Shown here in pieces: positions 28,809-38,668 of a stretch of DNA of 64,000 bases. The DNA lies in assembly GCF_026966905.1 (NCBI RefSeq), contig NZ_JAPUBN010000024.1:186001-250000 (forward strand), given 5' to 3'. Numbering within the stretch: position 1 is the stretch's first letter; each line of letters begins with the position of its first letter. Under the pieces are notes generated by a model. The model made no database searches. It worked only from the letters and a program-made list of their open reading frames with translations, and was not told where the DNA came from. Origin of the DNA: Marinomonas phaeophyticola (lineage in GTDB: Bacteria; Pseudomonadota; Gammaproteobacteria; Pseudomonadales; Marinomonadaceae). Made by a program: the position numbers and the translations under genes.

Positions 28809-28965
28809 ATGAGTAATGCGGATTTACAAAAACGCAAAGAAAGCCGCCTAAAAAGGTTTGGTACTATTATCTTGTTGCATTCGAAGTAGTGTTATTCTCG
28901 TATTACCTGCCTTAACGATTGAGATGAGCATAATCGATGAAAGTATGACTATTTTGAAAGAATGA
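28809..28965 (+). pseudogene. gabT: gabT remnant: 4-aminobutyrate aminotransferase reduced to its two ends
   Basis: An ATG with an AGGA ribosome site, 72 bp after gabD, starts MSNADLQKRKESRLKRFG, which closely resembles the N-terminus of GabT. That frame stops at 28887-28889. In another forward frame, from about 28867 to the stop at 28963-28965, the sequence reads LLSC... then VILVLPALTIEMSIIDE and ends ILKE, matching the C-terminal GabT segment (LLSCGPYYNVLRILVPLTIED in E. coli). About 370-380 central residues are missing and the ends are mutated. This reads as a large internal deletion followed by decay. Similarity was judged by eye. Confidence 0.75.
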
Positions 28966-29015
28966 TTAAATGAGCAGGTATAGGCCGTTATTTCAATAAG
29001 CGGGTATTCTAAGCC

Positions 29016-29071
29016 AAAAAAATTCCCCTGGTAAGTAAGGCCTATTTTAAGCCAAGCTCACTAGGGGAATT
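29016..29071 (-). terminator. Terminator of the etfA-end operon
   Basis: On the minus strand AATTCCCCT (plus 29063-29071) pairs with AGGGGAATT (plus 29021-29029), the stem extends inward past one mismatch by about five more pairs, and seven T follow (plus 29016-29022). It lies about 70 bp after the etfA stop and should end the nine-gene operon. Confidence 0.65.
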
Positions 29072-29140
29072 CACCGAAAGGGCCACATTGTTCATTGAAA
29101 TACAATGCTAACCGTTCTATTTAACCAACGATAAAAATAT

Positions 29141-30070
29141 TTATAACTTACTTTCCAACTCAGGGACAGCGGTAAACAAGTCCGCAACTAAGCCGTAATC
29201 TGCCACTTGAAAAATTGGCGCTTCTTCGTCTTTATTGATAGCCACTATCACTTTAGAGTCTTTCATGCCTGCCAAGTGCTGAATCGCGCCGGAAATACCA
29301 ACCGCAATATACAAGTCTGGCGCAACCACTTTACCCGTTTGGCCTACTTGCATATCATTTGGAACATAACCCGCATCGACTGCTGCCCGAGATGCGCCAA
29401 CCGCGGCCCCAAGCTTATCTGCGACCTTGTACAAAAGTTCAAAATTCTCTCCATTCGCTAGACCACGACCACCCGAAATAACCACTTTAGCTTCGGTTAG
29501 CTCTGGACGATCGGATTCCGCCAGTGCTTCATGGCTAAAGCTCACGTCAGAGGATTCAAATACCTTATCCGTATTTTCTATTGCCGCACTGCCGCCATCA
29601 CTCGCCACCGCATCAAACGCCGTACCTCGAACCGTCATGACTTTAACCGCATCGCTACTCTCTACTGTAGCAATGGCATTGCCTGCGTAAATAGCCCGTT
29701 TGAAGCAAGTAGGAGACTCAACAGATAGCACATCGGACAATTGATTAACGCCTGATAGTGCCGCCACTCGAGGCAATACATTTTTTCCGTTTGTGGTTGA
29801 AGCCGCCAATATATGTGTAAAGCCCTCAGCAAAATCAACGATCAATTTACTGATGTTTTCTGCTAACTGGTGATCATAGGCCGTTGCATCCGCCAAGATC
29901 ACTCGACTTACTGCTGATATTTTTGCCGCTTCTTCTGCGACTGAAGCACATCCGCTGCCAGCAATGAGTATGGTAATATCGCCACCAATTTGTTGAGCAG
30001 CTGATAAAACATTTAACGTCACTGCTTGAAGTGCCTGATTATTATGCTCTGCTAAAACGAGAATACTCAT
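29141..30070 (-). CDS. etfA: Electron transfer flavoprotein alpha subunit
   Basis: Alpha subunit of ETF, 309 residues, which with EtfB takes electrons from the acyl-CoA dehydrogenases of this cluster to ETF:quinone oxidoreductase. The FAD-binding C-terminal half is clear: [59 protein letters not shown] and [22 protein letters not shown]. The start overlaps the end of etfB by 4 bp. It is the last gene of the run and is followed by a terminator. ETF genes inside the amino-acid operon suggest co-induction with the dehydrogenases. Confidence 0.96.
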   Translation of the reverse strand: MSILVLAEHNNQALQAVTLNVLSAAQQIGGDITILIAGSGCASVAEEAAKISAVSRVILADATAYDHQLAENISKLIVDFAEGFTHILAASTTNGKNVLPRVAALSGVNQLSDVLSVESPTCFKRAIYAGNAIATVESSDAVKVMTVRGTAFDAVASDGGSAAIENTDKVFESSDVSFSHEALAESDRPELTEAKVVISGGRGLANGENFELLYKVADKLGAAVGASRAAVDAGYVPNDMQVGQTGKVVAPDLYIAVGISGAIQHLAGMKDSKVIVAINKDEEAPIFQVADYGLVADLFTAVPELESKL

Positions 30071-30819
30071 GCTATCACCTTCGATTCATTACGTAATTTT
30101 TCAACCAACTCATCCACTGAGCCTACTTTTATGCCAGCGGTACGCTCTGCTGGCGTTTCTACTTTTACAATCGTTTGATTACTGGCAACTATCACACCCA
30201 GCTCTTCAGCCGTTTTTACATCAAGCGGTTTTCTTTTCGCTTTCATAATGTTTGGCAAAGAGGCATAACGAGGTTCGTTTAAACGTAAATCGGTAGTCAC
30301 GACCGCGGGTAACGTTAATTTCAACGTTTGCAAACCACCATCAATCTCTCGCGTTACCAATACCTTATCGGCTTCTACTTTCACTTCAGATGCAAAGGTC
30401 GCTTGTGGACGATCCATCAGTGCCGCCAGCATTTGACCGGTCTGATTGTTATCAGAATCAATGGCTTGTTTGCCCAATAGAATTAAACCAGGTTGCTCCG
30501 CCTCTGCAATTTTTGCCAGAATACGAGCGACGGATAAGGAGTCAGGGCTGTCTATAGACTCTACTTGAATAGCACGATCCGCACCCAAGGCTAAGGCATT
30601 GCGTAATTGCTCTTGGCAAGATTTCGAACCGATCGAAACCACAATAACTTCGCTCGCGACTCCCTGTTCTTTTAGACGAATCGCTTCTTCAACAGCAATC
30701 TCACAAAAAGGATTCAATGCCATTTTGACATTCACTAAATCCACTCCAGTTTGATCCGCTTTTACACGAGCCTTCACGTTATAGTCAATCACACGCTTAA
30801 CTGCGACTAAGATTTTCAT
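30067..30819 (-). CDS. etfB: Electron transfer flavoprotein beta subunit
   Basis: Beta subunit of ETF, 250 residues from the ATG at 30819 (a GTG one codon earlier is less likely). It starts [20 protein letters not shown]. It contains [16 protein letters not shown], the AMP-binding [21 protein letters not shown] and the recognition-loop segment [22 protein letters not shown], which docks on dehydrogenases. It overlaps etfA by 4 bp and lies 69 bp after the SDR gene. Confidence 0.96.
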   Translation of the reverse strand: MKILVAVKRVIDYNVKARVKADQTGVDLVNVKMALNPFCEIAVEEAIRLKEQGVASEVIVVSIGSKSCQEQLRNALALGADRAIQVESIDSPDSLSVARILAKIAEAEQPGLILLGKQAIDSDNNQTGQMLAALMDRPQATFASEVKVEADKVLVTREIDGGLQTLKLTLPAVVTTDLRLNEPRYASLPNIMKAKRKPLDVKTAEELGVIVASNQTIVKVETPAERTAGIKVGSVDELVEKLRNESKVIA

Positions 30820-30887
30820 CACTAAGCTACCTTATTTTATTATCAATTATATAAACACGCTTTAAACCGCATGCTAAAGAACTCTAC

Positions 30888-31649
30888 TTAAACTCTTAAA
30901 CCGCCATCCATTTCGATAATACGCCCAGTAAAAAAATCATTTTCTACTATATATTGTAACGTATGTGCCATTTCTTCTACTTCACCTAATCGGCGTAATG
31001 GCACGGCACTGAGCATTCGATCAATGGCTTCTGGTTTCATTTGCGCGGTCATCTCCGTCGCAATAACACCAGGAGCAATACCGCCTACGCGAATATTAAA
31101 GCGAGCTAACTCTTTCGCCCAGGTTACCACCATACTGGCTACACCCGCTTTGGTTGCAGAGTAGTTTGTTTGTCCAGCATTGCCTGCTCTAGAAACTGAG
31201 GAGACATTGACGATAACGCCTCCTTCTCCTTGTTGTGCCATTAATGCCGCCGCTTCACGCCCACATAAAAAGGTACCCGTCATATTCACATCGACCACGC
31301 TTTGCCATTGCTGCAATGACATTTTGCTAATCAGTTCACCCTCTTTTACTTTAACCAATAGTCCATCACGCATGAGCCCCGCATTATTTATTAAGCCATG
31401 AACCGCTTCAAAATCCTGCTTAATTTTCGAGAAAGTCGTTTCCACCGCGGCTTCGTTAGTAATGTCACACTCATAGCCCTTTGCTTTAATACCATGGCAC
31501 AAGAGTAAATTAGCCGCTCTATCAACAGACTCATGGTCAATATCAATTAACGCAATGTGCGCGCCTTGAGACGCTAGATGTGCCGCCATACCCGCACCTA
31601 AACCACGAGCACCACCGGTAATAACAAATACTTTATCTTGGATTTTCAT
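30888..31649 (-). CDS. SDR-family dehydrogenase, likely 3-hydroxy-2-methylbutyryl-CoA dehydrogenase
   Basis: Classical short-chain dehydrogenase of 253 residues: TGGARGLGAGMA cofactor loop, IDID acidic end favouring NAD+, NNAG motif, catalytic Ser in NVSSVSRAG and YSATK. In this operon it fits the isoleucine step that oxidises 2-methyl-3-hydroxybutyryl-CoA before thiolysis. It is also close to FabG-type reductases, and the sequence alone does not separate the two. It is 40 bp after mmsB and probably co-transcribed. Confidence 0.8.
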   Translation of the reverse strand: MKIQDKVFVITGGARGLGAGMAAHLASQGAHIALIDIDHESVDRAANLLLCHGIKAKGYECDITNEAAVETTFSKIKQDFEAVHGLINNAGLMRDGLLVKVKEGELISKMSLQQWQSVVDVNMTGTFLCGREAAALMAQQGEGGVIVNVSSVSRAGNAGQTNYSATKAGVASMVVTWAKELARFNIRVGGIAPGVIATEMTAQMKPEAIDRMLSAVPLRRLGEVEEMAHTLQYIVENDFFTGRIIEMDGGLRV

Positions 31650-31689
31650 TATTTTTCCTTGTCTTCGGATCGTTTGGAATAGCCGTTCA

Positions 31690-32574
31690 TTATGAATAAA
31701 GACGGATTACGCTAGAGAAATCTAAAGCACCATTACCATGAGATTTATGCAAATTAAACAAGCCTTTTGCCGCGGATCCCATAGGTGTTGCACTCGCACT
31801 GCTTTGGCTTAATTCCATCGCTAACCCTAGGTCTTTAAACATTAAATCCACTTGAAAGCCTCCTTGATAGTCATTCGATGACGGCACATTATCCATAACA
31901 CCTGGAACGGGATTGTAGACTTGTAACGCCCAATTATTCCCGGAGCTTTGCTTCATAATCTCAGATAGCACTTTCGGATCTAAACCGTTCTTCATCCCCA
32001 TATTTAATGCTTCACAAGTCCCTGCCATCAATATGGCTAGCAACATATTGTTGCACGCTTTGGCTATTTGCCCCGCACCGTGCTCACCCGCATGAAAAAT
32101 ATTCTTCCCCATACTCTCAAGTACTGGTTTGGCTTTTTCAAACTGAGCCTCTGAGGCCCCCACAATAAAGCTTAAGGTCCCTGCCTGCGCACCACCAACA
32201 CCACCAGAAACAGGCGCATCGATAAAATCAATACCTCGTTCAATGGCCAACGCTGAAATAGAACGAGCCATATCCGCTTCAATAGTTGAGCAATCAATAA
32301 TTAATGCCCCTTTCTTAGCAACATCAAATAGGGGTGTTTGACCTGTAACATATAAGCTATTTACATGCTTACCCGCCGGCAACATGCTGATAATGACATC
32401 CGCATCCTGTGCCGCCTCCGATGCTGACATAGCAACGACACAACTGGCTGCTTCAGCTTGTGCTAGCGCGTCAGCAGATAAATCAAATGCCTTTACTAAA
32501 TATCCCGCTCGAACGAGATTGGCCGCCATTGGACCGCCCATATTACCTAAACCTATAAATCCTATGGTTTGCAT
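31690..32574 (-). CDS. mmsB: 3-hydroxyisobutyrate dehydrogenase
   Basis: Oxidises free 3-hydroxyisobutyrate to methylmalonate semialdehyde in valine breakdown. The 294-residue protein starts with the Rossmann motif FIGLGNMGGPMAANLVRAGY. It contains the substrate-binding FIDAPVSGGVGGAQAGTL and the catalytic lysine in GAGQIAKACNNML. The C-terminal all-helical domain includes the KDLGLAMELSQ signature of HIBADH. It lies between the HIBYL-CoA hydrolase, which makes its substrate, and the SDR gene, while mmsA further upstream uses its product. Confidence 0.94.
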   Translation of the reverse strand: MQTIGFIGLGNMGGPMAANLVRAGYLVKAFDLSADALAQAEAASCVVAMSASEAAQDADVIISMLPAGKHVNSLYVTGQTPLFDVAKKGALIIDCSTIEADMARSISALAIERGIDFIDAPVSGGVGGAQAGTLSFIVGASEAQFEKAKPVLESMGKNIFHAGEHGAGQIAKACNNMLLAILMAGTCEALNMGMKNGLDPKVLSEIMKQSSGNNWALQVYNPVPGVMDNVPSSNDYQGGFQVDLMFKDLGLAMELSQSSASATPMGSAAKGLFNLHKSHGNGALDFSSVIRLYS

Positions 32575-32665
32575 AGTGCCGCTCCTATTTTTCTTATTTT
32601 ATGGACTGTTCTGGTTATCAGACTGTTGGTGCGATAACCTCATAGAAAAAATCAACCATACGCTC

Positions 32666-33772
32666 TTATAAGTCTCTAAGAGGATGCGTGTTTTCAGTCC
32701 AAGGTGATTCAAAAAAACCATCAATAAAGTGTGTGTCCACTTGCTCAACATTTGAGTAAGTCCATTGAGGTTGCCTGTCTTTATCAATTAACAAGGCGCG
32801 AATACCTTCTGATAACTCCCGCTGGCGTGATATTTTCACCGTCAAATCCAATTCGGTTTGAAACACTTCCTTTAATGACGCATGACGGCAGCGATCCAGC
32901 TGCCGTTTAATGATGTGCATCGAAACAGGACTGCCGTATTTCAAGGTGTGTTGAATTTTAGTAACCCAAGTATCTTCACTGTTTATAGCAAGCACTCCAT
33001 TAACGATATCTACCACATTGTCTTTGGCCATAGCGTCATTGATCCAATCTTGATGATCTTGAATGGGATGAGGTAATTGAGAGAAGACCGTTTTCGAAGA
33101 CGTTTCTAACTGCCGTAGGATACTATCGATCACTTCCATCGCAGGCTTATCCCAAGATTCAGAAAGGAGTCGATCAAGTAACTCATAGCGCATACTGTTG
33201 GCTATGGCACGATCGGCCAATCCCAGAAAAATGGCATCGTTTGCATGAATGGCACACGCCGTCAGCCCAAGAAATAGTCCATTTCTCTTAGGTAAGTGAT
33301 TTAGAAACCAAGATGCACCCACATCAGGATACAGTCCAATATTGACTTCTGGCATTGCTAAATGGGAGGTCTCAGTAACCACTCTAAAATGGCAAGCATT
33401 AAACAACCCCATGCCACCCCCCATCACAATTCCCTTCCCCCATCCAATTAAAGGCTTCGAATAGGTATGCAAATAATAATCTAACGCATATTCATGATGG
33501 AAAAAGGCGTCCATACCGCTTTTATCATCGGTTTTATTAATGGCTTCATACAACTTTACAATATCACCACCTGCACAAAAGGCTTTCTCACCTTCACTGC
33601 CGAGTAACACGGCGCAAATACGCTCATCATTTTGCCACGCCTCTAACTGTGGTCGAATCCGTTGTACCATTTCCCAATTAAGCGCATTGAGGCTTTTTTC
33701 CGCGTTTAAACGAATTTCACCCAAAATGTTTCCACCTTGAGTGTTATGCTCAATAAAAGTTACACAGCTCAT
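32666..33772 (-). CDS. 3-hydroxyisobutyryl-CoA hydrolase (enoyl-CoA hydratase/isomerase fold)
   Basis: Crotonase-fold protein of 368 residues, the length of HIBCH-type hydrolases (hydratases are about 260). Oxyanion-hole segments are AFCAGGDIVKLYEA and GIVMGGGMGLFNACHFRV. The catalytic Glu of MPEVNIGLYPDVGASWFLNHLP and the following Asp are typical of HIBCH. It releases CoA from 3-hydroxyisobutyryl-CoA so that MmsB can act, which also removes toxic methacrylyl-CoA. It follows the hydratase gene by 33 bp. Annotation as a plain enoyl-CoA hydratase would be less accurate. Confidence 0.9.
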   Translation of the reverse strand: MSCVTFIEHNTQGGNILGEIRLNAEKSLNALNWEMVQRIRPQLEAWQNDERICAVLLGSEGEKAFCAGGDIVKLYEAINKTDDKSGMDAFFHHEYALDYYLHTYSKPLIGWGKGIVMGGGMGLFNACHFRVVTETSHLAMPEVNIGLYPDVGASWFLNHLPKRNGLFLGLTACAIHANDAIFLGLADRAIANSMRYELLDRLLSESWDKPAMEVIDSILRQLETSSKTVFSQLPHPIQDHQDWINDAMAKDNVVDIVNGVLAINSEDTWVTKIQHTLKYGSPVSMHIIKRQLDRCRHASLKEVFQTELDLTVKISRQRELSEGIRALLIDKDRQPQWTYSNVEQVDTHFIDGFFESPWTENTHPLRDL

Positions 33773-33805
33773 ATTGTCTCCTGTTTGTTATATCCTGTGG
33801 ATAAA

Positions 33806-34582
33806 CTATTGGTTTTTCCACTGGGGTGAACGCTTCTCTAAAAAAGCCTGCACACCTTCTTTTTGATCTTCTGTTTCAAACAGGTCAACAAACAATTCTC
33901 GCTCCAGAATATAGCCCTGTTGCACCGGCCCAGTTCGATGATTCTGAATCAAGGTTTTACAAGCAGACACCGCGGTTGGGCTTTGTTGACCAACTTGTTC
34001 CGCAAGCGCAATGGCTTTCTCCAATGCGCCACCTTGCAGGACAACCTCTTCAACCAAACCAAGAGTCAACGCTTGCGGTGCTTTTACTCTGTCACCGCAA
34101 AGCATTAACCGCTTAGCCCAACCTTCACCCACTAACAGTACGAGATTTTGAGTGCCACCAGCACAAGGTAATAAACCCACTTTCGTTTCTGGTAAAGCCA
34201 TGACAGACTGCTCTTCAGCAATGCGCAAATCACAGGCTAAAGCCACTTCTAAGCCGCCTCCCATGGCATAGCCATTAATGGCCGCTATGGAAACCCCTCT
34301 AAACTGACTTAAAGTCTCAAAAGCCAAACCAAATACCCGCGCCATATCACGGGCAACTTCACGATTACCATCGGCAAAAAGGTTTAAATCCGCACCTGCG
34401 GAGAAAAACTTATCCCCAGACCCGGTTATGACCAAACTCCAAATCGATTTGTCAGCATTCAGCTCTTCTACCATGGCTTTTAATAACGACAAGCTTTCAA
34501 ACGTCCAAGTATTGGCAGGCGGATTATTCATAGTCACAATGGCAACATGGCCGCGTTTCTCTAATAAAAGTGCATTTGACAT
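33806..34582 (-). CDS. Enoyl-CoA hydratase, likely for methacrylyl-/tiglyl-CoA
   Basis: Crotonase-family hydratase of 258 residues. The oxyanion-hole motif is KFFSAGADLNLFADG. GYAMGGGLEVALACDLRIAEEQ contains the first expected catalytic Glu, and the second is in LPETKVGLLPCAGGTQNL. It should add water to the unsaturated acyl-CoA made by the upstream dehydrogenase, in valine and isoleucine breakdown. It lies 9 bp after the dehydrogenase gene. Confidence 0.9.
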   Translation of the reverse strand: MSNALLLEKRGHVAIVTMNNPPANTWTFESLSLLKAMVEELNADKSIWSLVITGSGDKFFSAGADLNLFADGNREVARDMARVFGLAFETLSQFRGVSIAAINGYAMGGGLEVALACDLRIAEEQSVMALPETKVGLLPCAGGTQNLVLLVGEGWAKRLMLCGDRVKAPQALTLGLVEEVVLQGGALEKAIALAEQVGQQSPTAVSACKTLIQNHRTGPVQQGYILERELFVDLFETEDQKEGVQAFLEKRSPQWKNQ

Positions 34583-34591
34583 AACGTCTCC

Positions 34592-35746
34592 TTAAAATTC
34601 TGAATGGGTGTCTGCTAATAAACGGCGGCCAATGATGACTCGCATAATTTCATTCGTACCCTCTAAGATACGATGAACACGACTATCTCTTAGGTGTCGT
34701 TCTAATGGATATTCTTTAATGTAGCCATAGCCACCGAATATTTGTAAAGCATCGTCGCAAATTTTAAATCCGACATCAGTCGCATACCGCTTTGCCATTG
34801 CACAATACGTTGTGGCATCCGGATGCTGTAAATCCAATTTACTGGCCGCTAGACGTACCAACTGACGAGCGGCCACAAGTTCTGTGGCCATATCCGCTAA
34901 ACGAAATTGCAAACCTTGAAATTCACCAATGTTTTTACCAAACTGCTTACGTTCTAACATATACGCACGGGCTTGATTTAGCGCTTGCTGCGCTGTACCA
35001 ATAGAGCAAGAGGCGATATTAATACGCCCTCCATCTAATCCTTTCATAGCCAAAACAAAACCTTCTCCTTCTTCGCTCAGGAGGTTTTCCACAGGCACTT
35101 TGACATTATCAAAACTGATCATACGAGTTGGCTGACTGTTCCAACCCATTTTATCTTCGCAACGACCATAAGAAATGCCTTCACTATGGGCATCCACAAC
35201 AATAGCAGACACGCCTCGAGCTCCAGCACGGCCAGTACGGGCCATAACAACCAACACGTCGGTACTGCCAGCCCCAGAAATAAAAACCTTACTGCCATTT
35301 AAAATATAATGATCACCCTCTCGCACAGCGGAGGTTTTTAAGGAAGCCGCATCCGAGCCTGAATTCGGTTCAGTTAAACAATAAGAACCCAACAATTGAG
35401 CGCTAATCAGTGATTCCGCATACTTGTCCAATACCTCTTGACGCGCAAAAGAAGTTACCATCCAGGTAACCATATTATGAATCGTCAAATACGCTGTAGT
35501 CGATGTACACCCCATAGAAAGACGTTCGAAAATAATACTGGCATCCAATCGAGGTAGCCCCAAACCACCCGCTGACTCAGGCGAGTACAAAGAAGCAAAG
35601 CCCATCTCACCGGCTTTACGAATCACATCAACAGGGAAAAAGTGTTCCTCATCCCATTTGGCGGCAAAAGGCTCTAACTCCGTTTTTGCAAAAGCCGTAG
35701 CCATATCTGCAAATGCGACCTGATCTTCATTTAATTCAAAATCCAT
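34592..35746 (-). CDS. Acyl-CoA dehydrogenase, likely isobutyryl-/2-methylbutyryl-CoA
   Basis: FAD acyl-CoA dehydrogenase of 384 residues. FAD-contact motifs are YCLTEPNSGSDAASLKT and FGGYGYIKEYPLERHLRDSRV. The catalytic glutamate is at the usual C-terminal place, in RILEGTNEIMRVIIGR. This differs from LiuA (39166), where that Glu is missing and the base lies elsewhere. It therefore belongs to the short-branched-chain group serving valine and isoleucine. It transfers electrons to the ETF encoded in the same operon. Confidence 0.91.
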   Translation of the reverse strand: MDFELNEDQVAFADMATAFAKTELEPFAAKWDEEHFFPVDVIRKAGEMGFASLYSPESAGGLGLPRLDASIIFERLSMGCTSTTAYLTIHNMVTWMVTSFARQEVLDKYAESLISAQLLGSYCLTEPNSGSDAASLKTSAVREGDHYILNGSKVFISGAGSTDVLVVMARTGRAGARGVSAIVVDAHSEGISYGRCEDKMGWNSQPTRMISFDNVKVPVENLLSEEGEGFVLAMKGLDGGRINIASCSIGTAQQALNQARAYMLERKQFGKNIGEFQGLQFRLADMATELVAARQLVRLAASKLDLQHPDATTYCAMAKRYATDVGFKICDDALQIFGGYGYIKEYPLERHLRDSRVHRILEGTNEIMRVIIGRRLLADTHSEF

Positions 35747-35759
35747 CGTTGTGTCCTCG

Positions 35760-37253
35760 CTATTTCAATTCAATGGTCATATTTGGGCCTGAAGCAATAT
35801 CGTCTTCAAACCAGCGGGCCGTAATCGTTTTTGTCTCTGTGTAAAAGCGAATCGCCTGTTTACCGTAAGCGTGCTGATCGCCGTAAAATGATTTTCTCCA
35901 ACCAGTGAAAGAGAAGAAAGGCAAAGGCACAGGAACGGGAACATTGACCCCGACCTGACCCACTTTAATCTCATGTTGATATTTACGTGCTGCCGCACCG
36001 GAAGCCGTGAAAATAGAAGTACCATTACCGTATGGATTTTCATTTATCAGCTGTATGGCTTCATCGAGAGTATCTACTTCCAAGACCAGTAAGACAGGAC
36101 CGAAAATTTCTTCTTGATAAATAGACATATCACGAGTCACTTTAGTAAATAGCGTGGGTCCAACCCAATTACCATCAGGAAAACCATCAACCACACAATC
36201 ACTGCCATCTAAAACACAATCGGCGCCAGCGTCTTTACCTTCTTGTATCAGTGTTAATACACGCTCTTTTGCTTGTGGATTAATGAGCGGCCCATATCCT
36301 GCTCCTTTATCATCCCAAGCGCCGGGACGCACTTGTGCTAATGCCTCTTTTAATTCACCCACCCACTTTCGGGAATCACCCACAAACACCGCGACAGAGA
36401 TCGCCATACAGCGCTGACCACCGGCACCGACGGAAGCGCCCACTAAGTTATTAATCACTTGCTGCTTCTGCGCATCCGGCATAATAACCATGTGATTCTT
36501 CGCCCCCGCAAAGGCTTGCACACGTTTTAAGTTATCGGTACCTGTTTTGTAAATATGTTCAGCCACACCGACAGAACCAACAAAAGAAATAGCAAGGATA
36601 TCTGGGTGTACTAGCAATTGATTAACGACGTCTTTTGTTCCATGAAGGACTTGTAGCACGCCTTTTGGCGCCCCCGCTTCCACAAACAATTCCGCCAAGC
36701 GCATTGGCGTTAAAGGATCTTGCTCTGAAGGTTTCAAGATAAAACTGTTGCCACAGGCAATCGCCATAGGAAACATCCAAAGAGGAATCATGGCAGGGAA
36801 GTTAAACGGGGTAATACCAAGACAAACACCAAGGGGCTGAGTATAGCTATAACAATCCACTTTGCGCGCCACATTCTCCATGGTTTCACCCATACTCAAT
36901 GCCGCCACATTGCAAGCCTGTTCAACAACTTCTATACCACGCCACACATCTCCTTTCGCATCTTCAAAAGTTTTGCCTGTTTCGAGGCTTAATAATTCAG
37001 CAATTTCGTCATGATGCTCTTTTAACAACGCTTGGTAGCGCAACATCACACGGGCACGTTCAGATACGGCTACGTCTTTCCAAACATCGAAAGCTGCTTG
37101 TGCTGTGGCCACAGCGTATTCAACTTCTGCAGTGGTTGCATTAGGTACTTGAGCGATTACTGCTTGTGTCGCTGGGTTCGTGACTGGAATCCACTCTTGG
37201 CTTTGGCTTGTGACCATTTCGCCATTGATTAACATATTGACTTTTTGAGTCAT
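35760..37253 (-). CDS. mmsA: CoA-acylating methylmalonate-semialdehyde dehydrogenase
   Basis: Converts methylmalonate semialdehyde with CoA and NAD+ to propionyl-CoA, the end of valine breakdown. The 497-residue protein has the MmsA version of the aldehyde dehydrogenase motifs: [36 protein letters not shown] in place of the usual ELGGK glutamate motif, and the catalytic Cys in [14 protein letters not shown]. The C-terminus [25 protein letters not shown] is diagnostic of MmsA. It lies 67 bp after the thiolase gene. Confidence 0.95.
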   Translation of the reverse strand: MTQKVNMLINGEMVTSQSQEWIPVTNPATQAVIAQVPNATTAEVEYAVATAQAAFDVWKDVAVSERARVMLRYQALLKEHHDEIAELLSLETGKTFEDAKGDVWRGIEVVEQACNVAALSMGETMENVARKVDCYSYTQPLGVCLGITPFNFPAMIPLWMFPMAIACGNSFILKPSEQDPLTPMRLAELFVEAGAPKGVLQVLHGTKDVVNQLLVHPDILAISFVGSVGVAEHIYKTGTDNLKRVQAFAGAKNHMVIMPDAQKQQVINNLVGASVGAGGQRCMAISVAVFVGDSRKWVGELKEALAQVRPGAWDDKGAGYGPLINPQAKERVLTLIQEGKDAGADCVLDGSDCVVDGFPDGNWVGPTLFTKVTRDMSIYQEEIFGPVLLVLEVDTLDEAIQLINENPYGNGTSIFTASGAAARKYQHEIKVGQVGVNVPVPVPLPFFSFTGWRKSFYGDQHAYGKQAIRFYTETKTITARWFEDDIASGPNMTIELK

Positions 37254-37320
37254 GTTTACTTTCTCCCATGATTTTTGTTTTTATTCTGTTGATTAAGACA
37301 GCACTTTATTCTAAGCCTTG

Positions 37321-38520
37321 TTACAACATTTCAATGGCGACGGCTGTCGCTTCACCTCCACCAATACAGAGCGACGCAATACCACGACGCAAACCACCTT
37401 GCTTTAACGCGTAAAGCAAACTGACAAGCACACGTGATCCGCTGGAGCCGATGGGATGGCCTAAAGCACAAGCGCCACCATGCACATTAATTTTATTCAT
37501 ATCCAGCCCAAGGCCTTGCTGTGCTAACAAAGTCACGACAGCAAACGCTTCATTGATTTCAAATAGATCCACAGACTCTTTTTCCCATTGCGCTTTTGCT
37601 AATACTTTCTCGATCGCGCCAATAGGGGCAATAGTAAATTCTGCTGGCTTTTGCGCATGAGTTGCATGGGCGACAATGCGAGCGAATATAGGCACGCCTT
37701 TTTCAATCGCTTCACTTTCCTTCATCAGAATCAGAGCCGACGCTCCGTCAGAAATAGAGCTGGCATTAGCGGCCGTTACGGTACCGTCTTTTGCAAAGGC
37801 AGGACGTAAATGTGGGATTTTTTCTGGTTTTGCTTTGCCTGGTTGCTCATCCATATCGATCAGCACATCGCCTTTGCGTCCTCTAGCAGTAACGGCGGCA
37901 ATTTCCTCTTCAAACGAACCGTTTTCGATGGCGGCATTGGCTTTTTCTAGTGACTTAATCGCAAATTCATCCATTGCTTCACGGGTCAACTGATATTCAT
38001 CTGCGGTCGCTTGAGCAAATGCCCCCATTAGGCCTCCTTCATAAGCGTCCTCAAGACCATCTAGAAACATATGGTCCAATACTTTCCCATGCCCCATACG
38101 TAATCCTTCACGAACTTTCGGCAGTAAATAAGGGGACATACTCATGTTTTCCATGCCGCCCGCAACCATAATGGAAGCCGACCCGGCAAGAATTTGATCG
38201 TGAGCCATCATGACGGCTTTCATGCCTGAACCACACATTTTATTCACAGTGGTACAACCGGTGCTGAGTGGCAAGCCTGCTTTTAAAGAGGCTTGACGTG
38301 CTGGGGCTTGACCTAATCCAGCAGATAAAACACAGCCCATAATCACTTCGTCAATTTGCTCCGCAGATAAATGAGAACGCTCAAGTGCCGCTTTAATTGC
38401 GACCGCCCCTAATTCAGGTGACGGCACAGAACTTAAATCACCTTGTAAGCCACCCATTGGTGTACGCGCCGCACCAACAATGACAATTGAGTCGATTGTT
38501 ACATCCTTTTTATTCGTCAC
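37321..38520 (-). CDS. Acetyl-CoA acyltransferase (thiolase)
   Basis: Thiolase of 399 residues, first gene of the minus-strand operon. The nucleophilic Cys is in TTVNKMCGSGMKAVMMA, the His in VHGGACALGHPIGSSGSR and the second Cys in ASLCIGGGEATA. It may cleave 2-methylacetoacetyl-CoA from isoleucine to propionyl-CoA and acetyl-CoA, or acetoacetyl-CoA from leucine. The start is about 77 bp from the LiuR-type operator, so the run is likely repressed by LiuR. Confidence 0.92.
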   Translation of the reverse strand: MTNKKDVTIDSIVIVGAARTPMGGLQGDLSSVPSPELGAVAIKAALERSHLSAEQIDEVIMGCVLSAGLGQAPARQASLKAGLPLSTGCTTVNKMCGSGMKAVMMAHDQILAGSASIMVAGGMENMSMSPYLLPKVREGLRMGHGKVLDHMFLDGLEDAYEGGLMGAFAQATADEYQLTREAMDEFAIKSLEKANAAIENGSFEEEIAAVTARGRKGDVLIDMDEQPGKAKPEKIPHLRPAFAKDGTVTAANASSISDGASALILMKESEAIEKGVPIFARIVAHATHAQKPAEFTIAPIGAIEKVLAKAQWEKESVDLFEINEAFAVVTLLAQQGLGLDMNKINVHGGACALGHPIGSSGSRVLVSLLYALKQGGLRRGIASLCIGGGEATAVAIEML

Positions 38521-38596
38521 TTTGAAACCCTCTTGTTGTTATTTTTTCGCTTGGATTAGATAAGAAAATAAAAATGCATTATTTTTCACAATTACC

Positions 38597-38612
38597 TTTA
38601 CGTAAACGTAAA
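38597..38612. promoter_or_regulatory. LiuR-type operator between the two branched-chain amino-acid operons
   Basis: TTTACGTAAACGTAAA is a perfect palindrome with 7-bp arms and a 2-nt centre, in the 148-bp spacer between the divergent thiolase and liuR genes. It resembles the published LiuR motif of proteobacteria as I recall it. One site could control both directions. No second copy was seen upstream of etfB, mmsB or the bkd genes. Confidence 0.75.
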
Positions 38613-38668
38613 CCTTGATTAGTCTATTAGCAAGAGATTAGACAAAAAAATTCAAATTGAGTATGACT

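Noticed and set aside
22426..29140. A mobile element or genomic island between the bkd and etf genes
   Set aside because: No integrase, transposase, attachment-site repeat or tRNA is visible; only the gene content and the decayed gabT hint at rearrangement.
37676..37993. A 105-codon plus-strand frame
   Set aside because: It is antisense to the thiolase gene, which has intact active-site motifs; it is Ser/Ala-rich as expected for an antisense frame.
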